This document shows positions 22,592 through 34,651 of a stretch of 64,000 nucleotides of DNA, piece by piece; within the stretch, counting starts at the first letter, position 1, and each line of letters begins with the position of its first letter. Under the pieces are notes generated by a model, which was not told the origin of the DNA, did no database searches, and worked only from the letters and a program-made list of their open reading frames with translations. The translations under genes were made by a program, and so were the position numbers. Source of the DNA: Panaeolus papilionaceus. Taxonomy: Eukaryota; Basidiomycota; Agaricomycetes; Agaricales. The DNA is taken from the NCBI GenBank assembly GCA_015501605.1, contig JADNRZ010000001.1:2542001-2606000 (forward strand), written 5' to 3'.

Positions 22592-25011
22592 ATGTCTGAT
22601 ACTCAAGACCATCACATACAACATCTTCAACAACAACCACCATCAAATAGGTTAAAATCAAAGTCTTCAACAATGACAATAGGTATCACTGCTGGCGCCG
22701 AAGATGCAAAGTATCATGCCAAATACAAGGAGCTAAAGCGTAAAGTCAAGGATATTGAAGAGGTCCGTGCCATCGTCTAAAAAAACTTACACGGTTCTTT
22801 GCGTTACTCATATTTTCATTCGCGTTTATTTTTTTATTTATTATGTCTCGTTGCTACTATTTGATAGAGTAATGAAAAACTCGTTTACAAGGTCGAACAA
22901 GCAAAACAGAGTATTCGGCGGATGAAGATGGAGAGAGCGTGAGTCCCATCTCAAAAAATTCATACATTTATTCGAGCCTGTTTTGCTCATCACAACTACT
23001 TTCATTTACTGATGAAAAAAACTGCAGAATATTGTATGAGCGTCTAAATGGGCCTCCCCCCGCCGTCCATGATCGTCCTCCACCCCCGCATTCACATCAA
23101 CACGGAGGTCATCATCCTCAACAACACCCAGGCCACCCAAACCATTCAAACCAGAATATGAGCTCGCTTAGTCGTCAATCTTCTCATATGCACGACAACG
23201 ACGTTTCAATGCAAGATGCCCATCCAAGGAGTAGCAGGCAAGGAGGTCCGCCACCTCACTCGGCTTCAAGCATGAACGACCTAAACCACACATTCAATAT
23301 AGCTAGCAGCCAAATACCACCCCCATCTTCCATTCGTTCACCGCGTCGTATTGGCTCCTCATCTGGTGCCGCTTCCAGTGGAGACCCTAACCGCCACCAT
23401 GCTGGACCTCCAATCCCTGGACAACAGCCACATGCAGGTGCTCCCTTACCACCTCCCGGTAGTGCAGGATCGGGCGCAATGCCTTATGACGGTCCTCCAG
23501 GACCTCCACCACGCAGCGGTTTCAACTCACATTCGACAAACAGCCCAGCGATGCATCACGCTCACACCAGCTCTTCCCATCATAGCAGAACCCGCTCGCA
23601 CAGCTCATCACATTCGCGCCCTCATATGGGAACTACTCAGTCCCAACACCAGCCACCACCTCCACCCCCAGGCCAGTCTCATCGTGGTGGGGCAGCTGTC
23701 CCACCTCCCCCTAACTACCCAGAAAGTATGTATGGGCCTTCTCCGAATGCTCCGCCACCTCTGCACAGTCCTCCCCTCTCGGAAAGAGATCTTCGTGGTG
23801 ATCGTGAACGGGAACCTCACAGAGATCGTGATAGGACACGCGATCGCGACGGAGTGCGGGAGCGAGATAGAGAGGACCGAGAATGGGAGCGAGACAGAGA
23901 AGGAAGATCTCGACGGGCACCCTCTGGTGCTGGAAGCGAGACATACCACCCCGGATATGATTACAATTCTCCGCCGCATATGCTCGGGGATGCGCACCTT
24001 TCGCCTTATGAACGCGCAGGGCCGCTTCCTGCCCCGTCCGGCACCAACAGAGATCCTCCTATGATGCACATGTCATCGTCTCCCCGCGGCGCTCATGCCC
24101 ACCCCACAAGAATTCACGCACATCAAAGAGTTGGCCCGGGGGCACTTATACAGCAGAGAGATGATCTTCACGAACGCCGAGGTGGAGATGTAGAATGGGA
24201 GAGGGAGAGGGAGCAACAGCACCGAGACAGGGAAAGACGCGAGAGAGATAGAGAACGTGAAAAGCGAGAGGACAAAGATTATCCCCGGTCGTCTTCTTAC
24301 CAACTCTCGCCGCACCAAACACATAGACCTCATCGTGAACGCGACAGAGAATATGATGCCCCGCACCACCTTCGCGACCATTCTAATTATTACCCTGATA
24401 GTGCATATGGACCAAGTGACCGTGGTCCTCCTTCTGGCCCATCTTACCCACCGCCATTGCATGCTCATCGGTCAGAAACACCAAACTCGGGCTCAGGAGC
24501 AGATAGGGATGCACCTTCCAGACCCGACTCGCGAACAGGGTATTATCCTAGAGATTCCGGCCACTCCCATGCACCTGTGACGACATCTCCAAGACCAGCA
24601 CATATCGGTCAAGGGGGTGGCCGCACTGCCTTCCGCGCGAGGCCACCTCATGATGATTCTGAGTTTGCTCACGGAGGCCGCGAAGAACGAGAAAGGTTGG
24701 CTGGCCCCAGAGCATCTGCTAATGGCGCATCCTCCGTCTCTCCTGCACCCCCTCCTGGTGGATCTGGACCAGGTCTTCCACCGACCAATAGCGCCTCCGG
24801 ATCAGGGACTTCGACTCCCTTAACAGGCGGGCAGCGTCCCCCAAAACGTAGCCGAACTGACATGGATATGGATAGCGAACCTGAAAATGGAGTTGGCGCC
24901 GATGGAAGAGGTAGCGGGGCTGCTACACCCCGAGATGGGGAGCGTAATTCGAAGCGATATCATCGCGATCCGCGACGCGACATTGACGAGCCTACTGCCT
25001 CCAGTCAATAA
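22592..25011 (+). CDS. INO80 complex subunit F-domain protein
   Basis: Probable chromatin-remodelling complex subunit, nuclear. Exon 1 (22592-22760) encodes a Gln/His-rich N-terminus then AKYHAKYKELKRKVKDIEE. Exon 2 encodes SNEKLVYKVEQAKQSIRRMK. Exon 3 resumes with AILYERLNGPPPAV. Joined, KYKELKRKVKDIEE...NEKL...K...SIRRMKMERAILYERL is a short coiled coil matching the fungal INO80F (INO80 subunit F) domain. The remaining 650 or so residues are low-complexity: Pro/His/Gly-rich, then charged blocks of Arg-Glu/Arg-Asp repeats (about 23790-23920 and 24180-24290), ending with PKRSRTDMDMDSEPENG and a basic tail. The domain call rests on the coiled-coil wording only. An alternative is an unrelated SR-like nuclear protein, but the paired KYKELK...RAILYERL boundaries argue against it. 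Confidence 0.65.
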
Positions 25012-28000
25012 GCGATATTTCGCGCGCAAAAAGACGTTCTCCCTGGCGCGAAGTACACCTTTTGCAGCTTTGTCGACTTGTCTTGTGTGTACAACTGCTT
25101 CATGGACCTCTGTCCATGAAATCCTCTCTTACTATTGCACCGCCATCGATTTTTATTCTTCTTGTGTCACTCTTTTGAATAGACCATGCATTGATCATCC
25201 TTGCTGGTTCTAATTTCTACTTCATTCCGCGCCGTTACTTTTACTTCTTTATTTGTGTCATATTGCTTGCCCTCTAGATATGCTCTTAGAGCCCCCACAT
25301 TCCTTCCTTGAACCTTTTCAAAACGTTTGATTTTTGGTCTTTGTCATTCCCTCCCCATGTTCAGACCTTGTCAAGCAAAATATGGGATCCAGTGGACTGT
25401 TGCTATCAGCAATCTCTCCCCCATCTTATTCTGCAGATCCAATGATATCATTCATTGCTTCCGGGTGGGTTACAATCGTAGATCTCACCCCCCTTAAATC
25501 CCTTAATATCTCTTCCCCCACCTCACGACCATATGTCCTCCTGCTCTCCTTTGCTTTCTGTACATAACCAAGTATTGTAAGTATGATGATACGCCCGTAG
25601 TTATACATGACCCCATGATGTAAATGCCAGTTCCGTTTCTGCCTTCTTTTACTGGGCCCGAGGCGACACGACCTACCTGCCTGCGCTTTGGGCGCGTAGC
25701 AGATATCTGGATAGGTCTTGGTATCAGGTTTCACCGGAATGCGATCCAATGACCTGTCCTTCTCTTTATGAACTTGGGGACACTTGTGTCCAACACTTGG
25801 CACATGATGTACCTATTTTTCAAATTGCGGCATATACATCCACTTTGCAAATTTGAAACCATTGCAAAGCCTTCACGGGTCGACAACTAAGGGGAGATAA
25901 CTATTTTATGAGCAGCCCGTTTTATTTGGTGTCAACAGATCCTCGCGACGGGATTCGAAGATACCAATCGCATTGACACGCTGTACGGACTGCAGCAACG
26001 TTGAGTCAAGGCAGTCTTTTTGCTGCCTTTCTCCGTGAATGATCTTGCAATACTCATCCCCCTGGAACTTTATTGCACATAGGCTTAGAAGGCCGATGCA
26101 GTCAAGTTAAAATAAGCGCAGGCCATTCATTTATGCCTTTCGGGAACTGAATACTACTTACACAAGCTTACGCACCCCGTACAGTCAACCAGTACTGTGA
26201 CTCGACAAATTAGTGATCAATTGAAGGGAGGATAGTAAGTAAGTCACCGACAACAGAATAGAATTACCCGAACAGACTTGACGCCTTGAACATCGGAGTG
26301 ATAATGCATTGCGCTCACAACTGGTTGCGAAAGAATTCAAAAGCTGACATTCAAACCAAGCTAAGAACAACCCGCCGTGTGCTTCGAATGTATGAAAGTG
26401 TGCATTTTCTGTGTGAACTGTTTTCAGCGTCAAAAAATTTGCCAAGTATTTGTGCGGTTTCGATGCAATTTCTGTGGTTCTCTTGATATTCAGCCCGTCG
26501 AGTGCCCCATTGAGTAGTCATCTACGTACCTGTTCGGTGTATAACAGCCCGCATGATTTGTTCAATTAGATGTGATGGACCAGGGGCGCTGTTAAGGTGG
26601 GCGGATTCAGGTCCATCCGGCAAAAGCGTACCATCAATACCAGTCGATGTGGACCTCGTTATTATTAGGGGAACACATCACAGTCGGTGGAATCCCGACA
26701 AGCTCCCCATGCAATCTATGCAACCCCGCTTTCTTAGATTTGACGATCCAAGTCACCAAATCACAAGAATCGATCGCGCACTCGACATTCAAACTCGGAG
26801 CTGTATTAATGGCGGACCTCGAAGGATAAGCACCATCGATTGCCCAGACCTTTCGCCATCTTCCGCTTCGCGTTCTTGTTCAGGCTGGAACTACAACCCT
26901 TTTGCAACTACTCCAACTCACATAGTTCATATGATCAGGTATTGTGCTCACCTTTTTCAAACTGAGCAAGGATGTTCGGGACGAAATATACAAATTCGCT
27001 AAGCCGCGTGAGCTACCACTTGGGCTGATGATATCATCGAGCCGAATTATCAAAAGAGATAATCATATCCCAATTGTGTTAAACATAGGGGCGATAATAA
27101 TAGATTCAAGAGCCTCATGTTCACTGACTTCTGCTGGTTCTACAGTCTCCAAAATTGAACAAAACGTAGAGGTTCTGGATTGGCAGAGAAAGTAGTATTC
27201 TAAGAATCCATGTATCACCAGAGTATATTGAATGCCTCCACATTGTTCTCGTCGACTTATCGAAATATCGAAATTCCAATTGATTGACAGGAGAGTGTTA
27301 TTCAATTGACAGTTTCGCAGACTTTGGACAGATGATATGGTCTAATCATGGGCACATATCACCTGCTAACTCCACCCACTCACGTCTCCATTGGATCCAG
27401 GATCAACTCATAGATCGAACCTTTCAGAGACTGCAATGGAGACACGGAGAACTGATAAAGAACCGCAAGCTATCTCAATGATTCTGAGAACTTCAAGTGT
27501 TAAGGGTAGAAGGAGAGCAGGAAAACTTCATGGAAGTCCCCACAGAAGCCCGGACGATTACAAGTGTTCTTACACGACTCTCGCAGGCCCGAACTTGTGG
27601 ACTCTGAACCTTACGTCCCGAGTGAGCAGGTGCTACCCGAGCTATCCGCCCATCACCCTAATGTCCCGCATGATCAAATGCATCTGTAACCTTAGACATG
27701 CTATAGATCGGTATCGATATCTGACTATTGGCTATACAGCTTGAAGTCGACCCCTGACAATTAGATATTCATCAAGGGCACATCACGAAGTTCTTACCTA
27801 CGATTCAGACTTATCTTTTGCGAGACAAATGTCACCAACACTCGAAAGATTTTGCTACTCTCACTGAAGCGAGACACAGGCCGCATATGTAGCTAATGAA
27901 AAAGCAAACAAACCATCGTCTTCTTGCTACCCGAGTCATTTGAAACTCAATAAAGAGGTAGACCAATCGAAGCCCGTTGATCATATCTAGTATACATAGT

Positions 28001-29640
28001 GGGAGAGAAGCGGGGTCTTTACGAGACGATAAGAAACTGGTCGTCGTCATGTATCTTCTCAAGGTCAGGTTGTGTTGGTTATCAGCAAATTCATTCACAT
28101 CTTATCCACTAATGATTTAAAATGCCCTGTTTATGTAGCAGGACTCCGGTGATACATCAAGCGCTAAGCATTCACTTCAAACACCCATTCATTCGATACA
28201 CTCACAATAGAAAGTGTTAATTGACTTGCATGTACCACCTGTTCTCAAATGCCAAGCTCAGGGATGAATTGCGAGATCCTTTGCTCATGCTGACAGCCCA
28301 AAATGTAACATAAAACAGGTTCGAGTGAGGTAGTTTCCCGTTGGGCGGATTCTGAGGGCACCATCCAACACATGACCTCGATCTGCTGATCCTGCCCTGC
28401 TTGGAAGAACTGGTTTCGGACGTCGGGCATGCACAGCATTTGTCCAACCTTCGGACTGCGAGCCTCATGAAAACCCTGTGAGAGGGGCTAGCATAGCAGA
28501 ATTGATCGTGTTGTGAAGAGTGTATAATAGCTAACTAGTTATTCGTCACAATCGTTGCGATTGTGCCATCTCCTGCTAGCATTCTACCCGTCTACGAACA
28601 GTTAACCACTCATTATAGTTAGCCTTTCGGGGTGATGCAACCACTCTCCGGATTCGAACGTTCACTGTTCACAGGCGTAATTGCTGGAGGGCGAATCCGG
28701 TCTTCGTGGTAAGCACTTATCTCGCTTCGAAGAGCTCGACACAGACTTAAGGCGTTGGAACTCGTTTCGTATGGTTGCGGAGAATCTGTCAATGAACCAT
28801 CAGACTCCTTGTGTGGTCGCTTGCTGGCTGTTGGGGTGGCACCGCCAATACCAGAACTCGATGCTCAGAGTTTCTCGAATCTTTGAGCACGTTTTGCTAA
28901 ATAGATGGGTGTAGAAAGGTGGTGGGTGTGGCGCACGTCACCGGTACCGACACACGTAGACTTCGAGGGTGATGAGGATGAGGAGTTCTTGTTTGCTAAA
29001 AGGAAAATCCCTCACGGTAAGGTGGACCAGTTTCATACTCGGTTTTTGCAGATCTGATCAAGTCGGCCGTCTCATCTATGGCCGTCCGAAATGTGACGCC
29101 GTCGAAGATGCTTCGAAGCGTAATTTTCATTATTTGCATGGGATTATCGAACCCGTATATCAGCGGTCTTGTTGGTGTTGGACAATTCTGATCCCTATTT
29201 CCGCCTCATGATATTGCGAGTCTAAACTTAAGTGCGAGAAAACAATGCTCGACAATCCAGTACTAACGTGAGCTAATTTTTGGTGCAGGTCCTGACCCAA
29301 GTTGCCCAACCACGCATTCTAGGGCCTTGCTTGTGATTCTTGATTTCTCAAAAAAGCGTCATAGGTAACATCATATCGGCCAAGTTAATCTATATATTAA
29401 CGATATTTTGTATATACGCCTAAATGAGCTTAAACGCTCGTAAAGGCATTTGCATTTAAAGCCACCTTCAATTAGAAGCACCCAGATAACAAGGTCCGAT
29501 GCCATATCGTGTCGACTTGTGGTGGCTGAATTTATCAGTCAGATAAATAGAAGTTACTAAGATCAACATCACTTCCCAAAGCAAGGAGATGTTTGGACTT
29601 GCCATTTGAATTGCTTTTGCAACTTCAGAGGAGTAGAAAC
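25012..29640. other. Gene-poor interval with degenerate coding traces
   Basis: This 4.6-kb interval follows the INO80F-type gene. The first 800 nt or so (pyrimidine-rich on the plus strand) are probably 3' UTR and spacer. I found no intact gene. Short open frames at 26553-27002, 26944-27195, 27391-27744, 28681-28914 and 28969-29211 (plus) and 27832-28468 (minus) are isolated and unrecognised, except for a weak 2EXR-like start listed separately. The density of stops and lack of splice-compatible joins suggest decayed, once-mobile or once-coding DNA. Confidence 0.5.
26944..27300 (+). pseudogene. Possible remnant of a 2EXR-type fungal gene
   Basis: The frame from 26944 reads FFKLSKDVRDEIYKFAKP, close to the FxxLPxELRxxIWxxALP opening of 2EXR domains, which are common and multi-copy in filamentous fungi. 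The expected following HVCxESRxEAL motif is not readable. A little later, in another frame, ECLHIVLVDLSKYRN appears (about 27225-27265). No start codon, and frame breaks between the pieces. The resemblance is short, so confidence is low. Confidence 0.25.
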
Positions 29641-29677
29641 ACTTGGCCGTCGGAACCGGAACTGAGCTAATATTCCC

Positions 29678-30380
29678 AGCGCCTCTTATTATTCATATCA
29701 TACAGTTAATGCGTGGGTCGAGACAGCAAAAGAAACCGGCAAGACTAAACGCAATTACACGTATAATCTTGTTGGGAAGCGGTAGTTCCACCGGACGTCA
29801 ATTTGAACCTCGTAAGCATCGCTGCATGAGGTAAGACACCAATCGGATAGATTATTTAGAACATCCTGACTAACGTCGCAGCGTGACTAGGATAAGTCGT
29901 TGAGGGCGAATAATTGGTAGTAAACCGTTCTCTCCTCGAAGAGATGTTGAGATCTGTTCGCTATCCTGGCCGAAATGAATACAAAGGAGGAAACCAAACC
30001 AGTCCAATTGTAGAATACTTGACCAGCGCAGCGGAGATTACTTTCTGCAACGGATCCGTATTTACTAATCACTTCCTTGACATCACAGCACCCTTTTGGG
30101 CCTGCTAGGCACGTGTTATGCATCTTGCAGAAAACGGAAGATGTTTATATTTTGCTTGTGGTAGTTGTGATCTGTCAACATGTCACTTTTTGGGGTACTG
30201 CTCACTTAGTCCAGTCCCAATGACTTTACTAAGATAGAAAAACTGTATGGTGATGACTTATTCTGGGCGAAGAATGCACTCGGGTTGTGTCTTCACCTTC
30301 CTGATCCTTCCCCGACAGAGGCAGTGCTTTGTGATGCGACGGGCAACGACGTCGTTAATGACGCGAATACCGGTCACTAA
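29678..30380 (+). pseudogene. Decayed multi-exon gene of an unrecognised family
   Basis: Successive protein-like segments lie on the plus strand but in shifted frames: SYYSYHTVNAWVETAKETGK (29681-29780), GSGSSTGRQFEP (about 29775-29810, frame shifted by one base), NRSLLEEMLRSVRYPGRNEY and SAAEITFCNGSVFTNHFLDI (29920-30095). After a stop at 30106 there is another single-base frame change, then KTEDVYILLV (30131-30160). A clean 49-nt GT-AG intron (30161-30209) follows, then KIEKLYGDDLFWAKNALGLC and LHLPDPSPTEAVLCDATGND, ending at TAA 30378-30380. The well-formed final intron and exon argue that this was a real gene. At least two frame changes without plausible introns, and no visible start, argue that it is now broken. 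I do not recognise the family. NGS sites and cysteines suggest a secreted protein. Confidence 0.5.
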
Positions 30381-30485
30381 ATCCTAATGACGGGATTACC
30401 ATCAAGATTTTTTCCTGTATAAGAAAAGGTAAGAGTAAGCAATGACAGGGAATTGTGAAGATATGACGAAGGCCAACTTTCTCCG

Positions 30486-31410
30486 CTAAGCGCAGTCTCG
30501 GAATAAGAATGACACTTCCCATACCCTAGAAAAAGGTTTTGAACTGCTTTGTGAAGCGTCCACGGACTTAGCGCCTAAATAGCATCCCTTGTCTGACAGA
30601 AAAAAACAAGCTAAAATGTGATCCGCAAATGGAAAGAAAGCCAAAGGGTCATGAATGGGTATAAAGCAATCGGAAAGGATACTAGACAAGCCCTGATCGC
30701 TGAAATCAGCCACGTCGTGCGCCGGCCAGCTTCGGAACGATGTTTGGACAGCTGAAGCAGTTGGAACGTGGTCAGACGAAATCAAGGACACCCAAATTGT
30801 GTGGCTCCCGTACATATCCGAACATTTTTGTCAAGCTTGCTTTCGTCGGATATGTAGACTAGAACATGTCAGGAAGTTTGTTCCGCCTTTTCAGGGTGCC
30901 ACAGCCGCTTTGTCGCAATACCAGTTGGTGGATCGTCGGTTGAAAACATGACTTTCCATATGGTAGGATCGAACAATTTCTCCGCCGCAGGGCGACATGA
31001 CGAAGTCTCCGTCCAATATGACTCGAGTGCGATCGTTGCGACGACGCGTTTGGAAAGATGAGTCAATAAACCCGCGGTGTAAAAACCTCGCTTTCACTGC
31101 TGGGAAAACAAGATCAAGGATACTGGTGAAATCCTGAACGACAATGGGGTGTATGGTTTTGTATGCGAGAAGATTTTTCATTTCCTGTGCAGATTGAAAA
31201 TGTCAAGACAAGCCAGGTTAACCTCTCCTCTATACCCTTGCCCATGAGTACATTTTCCAGAACAATAGCCATATTACTTACTTTCCCTCCTCTTTCCAAA
31301 TAGGGGTTACCCATATAAAGCAAGAGGGCGGACAGCGTCATCGTTCGTAAAAAGTCCGAGGGCAGAGGACAATGGCCTTCAGACCAAGCACATACAAATA
31401 AGTCGCACAC
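30486..31410 (-). CDS. Hypothetical gene or gene fragment, unrecognised
   Basis: Two coding-like segments join well. The segment at about 31410-31290 ends MTLSALLLYMGNPYLERGGK; a 93-nt intron (gtaagt ... ctgcacag) is followed in frame by EMKNLLAYKTIHPIVVQDFT, SILDLVFPAVKARFLHRGFI, running open to 30891. In the same DNA a second frame (31066-30869) is also open with plausible wording (FDPTIWKVMFSTDDPPTGIA), so a frameshift or a further splice is possible. A further open segment lies at 30815-30486. No start codon is clear upstream of 31410. Function unknown; it may be intact, broken or only partly real. Confidence 0.35.
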
Positions 31411-31673
31411 CTTCAGGATTCGGGAAGACTGTAGTGAGTAAGTGGTCGTGAGTTTCCGATAATTTCAATGCAATCAAATCTGACGATGGAAAAATTGCAC
31501 ACGAGAACAATAGAAAAAATATTTATTGCACTGTTTGGCACAGAACAATGCCTTCTGAATTCTAGGACTATCAGAAAACCAATGCAGCTGCAATTACCCT
31601 TCGCTTTCGTCGGCCACCCTTCGCGAATCTAATGAACCCAGGCAAAAACCCTGTGAGTGCAGATAAAATTAAA

Positions 31674-32693
31674 TTATCGGTAGACGTGGTCCGCTAATCG
31701 TTGGTGGTTTTATTTCAGTGGTTGATCTCGATGAAAATTTTGATAAACACTTACAATGCAAGTTGGCTGCGATTTCAGCCTCTGCTCTGTCGCCATTGGC
31801 GAGAAGCTTCTCCTTATTATAGAGAAGTTCTTCACGAGTCTCCACCGAGAATTCCTGGTTTTGGGCTATTTGGTAGAGGGGATAAATCCCTGATTTCATG
31901 ATTCAGATGAATATTTTGACATACTTTCGACAATAGCATCAACCGGGCAGGCTTCCTGGCAGAAACCGCAGTAGATGCACTTGGTCATGTCAATATCTAA
32001 AAGGCGTTTGATAAACGGCCCGCATAAAATGAGAAGACGCGTACCATATTTAGTTGTCTTTCTTGACCCATCCAATCGAGCTTCGCTCTCAATTGTAATT
32101 GCTTGTGCAGGGCAAATCGCCTCACAGAGCTTGCAAGCTGGTTGAAGGAACAGAACTGTCAGATATAATTCCGGCGTATTTGCTTTCTGACTAACCGATG
32201 CAACGCTCTTCTCCAGTGGGATACCGACGCAGAGCATGTTCACCTCTGAAGCGGGGAGATAGAGGACCTTTCTCGAAAGGATACATGATGGTGTATGGAG
32301 GTCGGAAGAAGTTCTCCAGTACAACCCACATCCCTAGTTTGAATTTAGGACAAAAAAGCGATCTCAAGAAGGTTAGAACATACCCCGGATGATTTCTGTG
32401 AAGAAGAAGAGGTGAACAGCTTTGTCCAAAGCACTAGGTCCATCCTTATATGCGTCGAGTTCATTTCCCCGGGAATCATATTCACGAGGAGGGGGCGCAG
32501 GATGATGACTATGACGCTGGTCAATACCACTTGTAAGGGTTGGTGGAGTATGGTCATGCGTATGTTGAGCATTGGAACATGGTGACGATGAAATGAGTCG
32601 ACGAGCAATGGGAGCAGAACGAACGACTGAACCCTGCTGGGCAAAAACAAGACGAGGCTGAAGCCCCACAAGGAGACGTGTTCTAGAGAACAT
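31674..32693 (-). CDS. NDUFS8: NADH:ubiquinone oxidoreductase 23-kDa Fe-S subunit (NDUFS8/TYKY)
   Basis: Core complex I subunit carrying two 4Fe-4S clusters on the electron path to ubiquinone. The ATG at 32693 opens an Arg/Ser-rich mitochondrial presequence ([20 protein letters not shown]). Then come [56 protein letters not shown]. The two ferredoxin motifs are [17 protein letters not shown] and [17 protein letters not shown], each CxxCxxCxxxCP. The C-terminus [33 protein letters not shown] is completed after a last intron by SDHVYR, stop at 31674-31676. About six short introns. The start is 194 nt from the divergent prefoldin gene. Confidence 0.96.
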
Positions 32694-32887
32694 GATTAAA
32701 AAGCGTGGACGATGCCAGCAACGGCGGGCAGAGGTGGTTTAACGAGTGCTCAGTGGTGAGACCAACAACGGAGAGCTAAGGGTCACGCTGTCACAATATT
32801 TCTACAACCAATCACAGCTCGCGAAACTCTAACTCACTCTCGTCATTGCCAGTCTGAGTAACACGTCCCTTATCATTCACCAAAATC
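32694..32887. promoter_or_regulatory. Divergent promoter NDUFS8 <-> prefoldin 2
   Basis: Only 194 nt separate the two start codons, so promoter elements are almost certainly shared. A CCAAT lies at 32808-32812 (plus strand, within acaaccaatcac). Confidence 0.6.
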
Positions 32888-33430
32888 ATGTCAAGCTCAG
32901 GAGCAAAGGCGAAAGGGAAGGTTCCTCCTATGTCAGATCAGGGTTCGTATCTTATGTTTGTATACATATTTAATTCACTGATTTGAACAGCCAGAGATCC
33001 AGCAAACATTCGTTCGTCTACAAAATGAGCTGCAAGCCCTGGCAAGGAAAATCGGGGAATTAGAATCAGAGGCAGAAGAGCACACGTAATGTTACAAATG
33101 AAATTTTTATCCAACGTATGAAGTTCTGACGCAAACTACAGGCTAGTTCTTGCAACATTAGATGAGGCATTGGCAGAAGATCCAGATCGGAAATGTTTTC
33201 GACTGATCGGCGGAGTCCTTGTCGAGAGAACAGTTAAAGAAGTAAACCCTGCCTTGAAAACAAACAGAGATGGGGTTCGTATAAACCAATCTTGTTGCAG
33301 TTTCAGTTCTGATGTTGATATCATGTTTCAGATTCAGAAAGTTATCGCAACACTGGTAGATCAATACAAGGCAAAAGAAAAGGACCTCGACGCATTCAGG
33401 CGTAACTACAACATACGACCAGTCCAATAA
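32888..33430 (+). CDS. PFD2: Prefoldin subunit 2
   Basis: Beta-type subunit of the cytosolic hexameric prefoldin chaperone (yeast Gim4), which passes nascent actin and tubulin to the chaperonin. Four exons encode about 125 residues from ATG 32888. The N-terminal helix is EIQQTFVRLQNELQALARKI, GELESEAEEHT. The beta hairpin is DPDRKCFRLIGGVLVERTVK, the family signature. The C-terminal helix is IQKVIATLVDQYKAKEKDLD, AFRRNYNIRPVQ. The first 3' splice site is at ccag^AG ATC, not the nearer acag, because only that keeps the frame. Short exons and introns match family gene models. Confidence 0.95.
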
Positions 33431-34651
33431 TCGCCTTATATTCTTTCTCGTACTCCTCTCTGCCGCTCGCTGAATAGGAACGGCGTGGCCTGGGATATCA
33501 TCCTACGAGCCTTGCGAAATCCTAATCGAAAATCATCCACATTCATCCACAATCGATCACCGATCACCGCTTCCATCGAACATAATAGTCCACATGCAAT
33601 GACTCGTAGAAATCCTCGTTGTAATGTGTTAGTCTGCCTATTTGTGGCTTTACTTTTGATGATCAACTCGAGGGTTTTCGACCAAATCTTTTCTCCTGAA
33701 GCTACATGGCTCATACTCCGCTGTTCGGCTGCAAAGTCTAGCGACAGTCCCACTTCCCAAGAATCAGAACTTGCACCTCATACATAGCTTACAGCTCCTA
33801 TTTGTGTTGCTGCTGCTTCGGACCTCCAACAAAGACACGAAGAAGTCATAACTCTGGAACCTCATATCGAGCGGAAATTTGATCGATGTTCATTCTACAG
33901 TTTACAGATGTAAACTTGCTGAAGTGGTTTCAACTTCGCGAACGATGATCACACACCTCCAATGGTTGGTATCATCAAGTCTATGCAAGCGTGATTGTGG
34001 AATGCGTCTCCTAGCACGCAGATGAATTCATATGATATTCCGAATTGAGCTACATGGCTTGACGACAATCTAACTTGATCAACATTTCGTGAATAGTGTT
34101 CGATTTCTCAATTGATAGGAAACTAGCTCGAGGCCGAGGTGGAGGTAGCCTGGAGCGCCCGGACTCTGAGGGTTTATTATTATTTGACAATGACTGTTCA
34201 ACGCCAGAATTCTGTGGGACTGCACGTGATCACATATCTGCCATTTGTCGATCGTTTTAGCGCAGATCCACTCAGGCACTCCGGTAAATTGTATTTCACA
34301 ACGAATCCACAAATAAGCGCTCAAATTATAGGAGTATTCGAATAAATCTTAGAGCTTATCTACACCAAGACCTGTATGTTTAAACGACTTTTAAAGACGG
34401 CATGGCCCGGCCTGGGAGGAATCAGAATGGGAGCGTCACCACATGATCAATATCTCCAACGTAGCAACAAGCGATTTTATTTATCCGCTATTGGATCCAG
34501 CGTGCACTTCTTCTCCTCTCCACTTGTTGTGGCTGTTTTCTCCTCTCTTTCTTCCTTGTCTGCCGTTTAGGCCAGCTATCAAAAGCTCGCCACTTCCACT
34601 CTTTTACACGTTGCAATCAGCGATTAAATTTCAAAAAATAAAACTGTAGCC
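33431..34651. other. Intergenic between prefoldin 2 and CAP gene
   Basis: A 1.2-kb spacer without a supported gene. Short open frames at 33485-33787 and 34139-34345 are unremarkable. From 34508 to 34600 the plus strand is strongly C/T-rich (cttcttctcctctccacttg and onward), a typical pyrimidine-rich stretch upstream of an expressed fungal gene. One CACGTG lies at 34223-34228. Confidence 0.5.

Noticed and set aside
25945..25985. TTCGAATCCCG-like string on the minus strand suggesting a tRNA T-arm
   Set aside because: No matching acceptor stem, D-arm or anticodon arm could be built around it.
26553..27002. 149-codon plus-strand ORF
   Set aside because: No recognisable domain and overlaps the start of the weak 2EXR-like frame; isolated.
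28640..28700. Second TTCGAA-containing stretch resembling a tRNA T-loop, with a GGATTCG / CGAATCC inverted pair
   Set aside because: The pair spacing does not fit a tRNA and no other arms are present.
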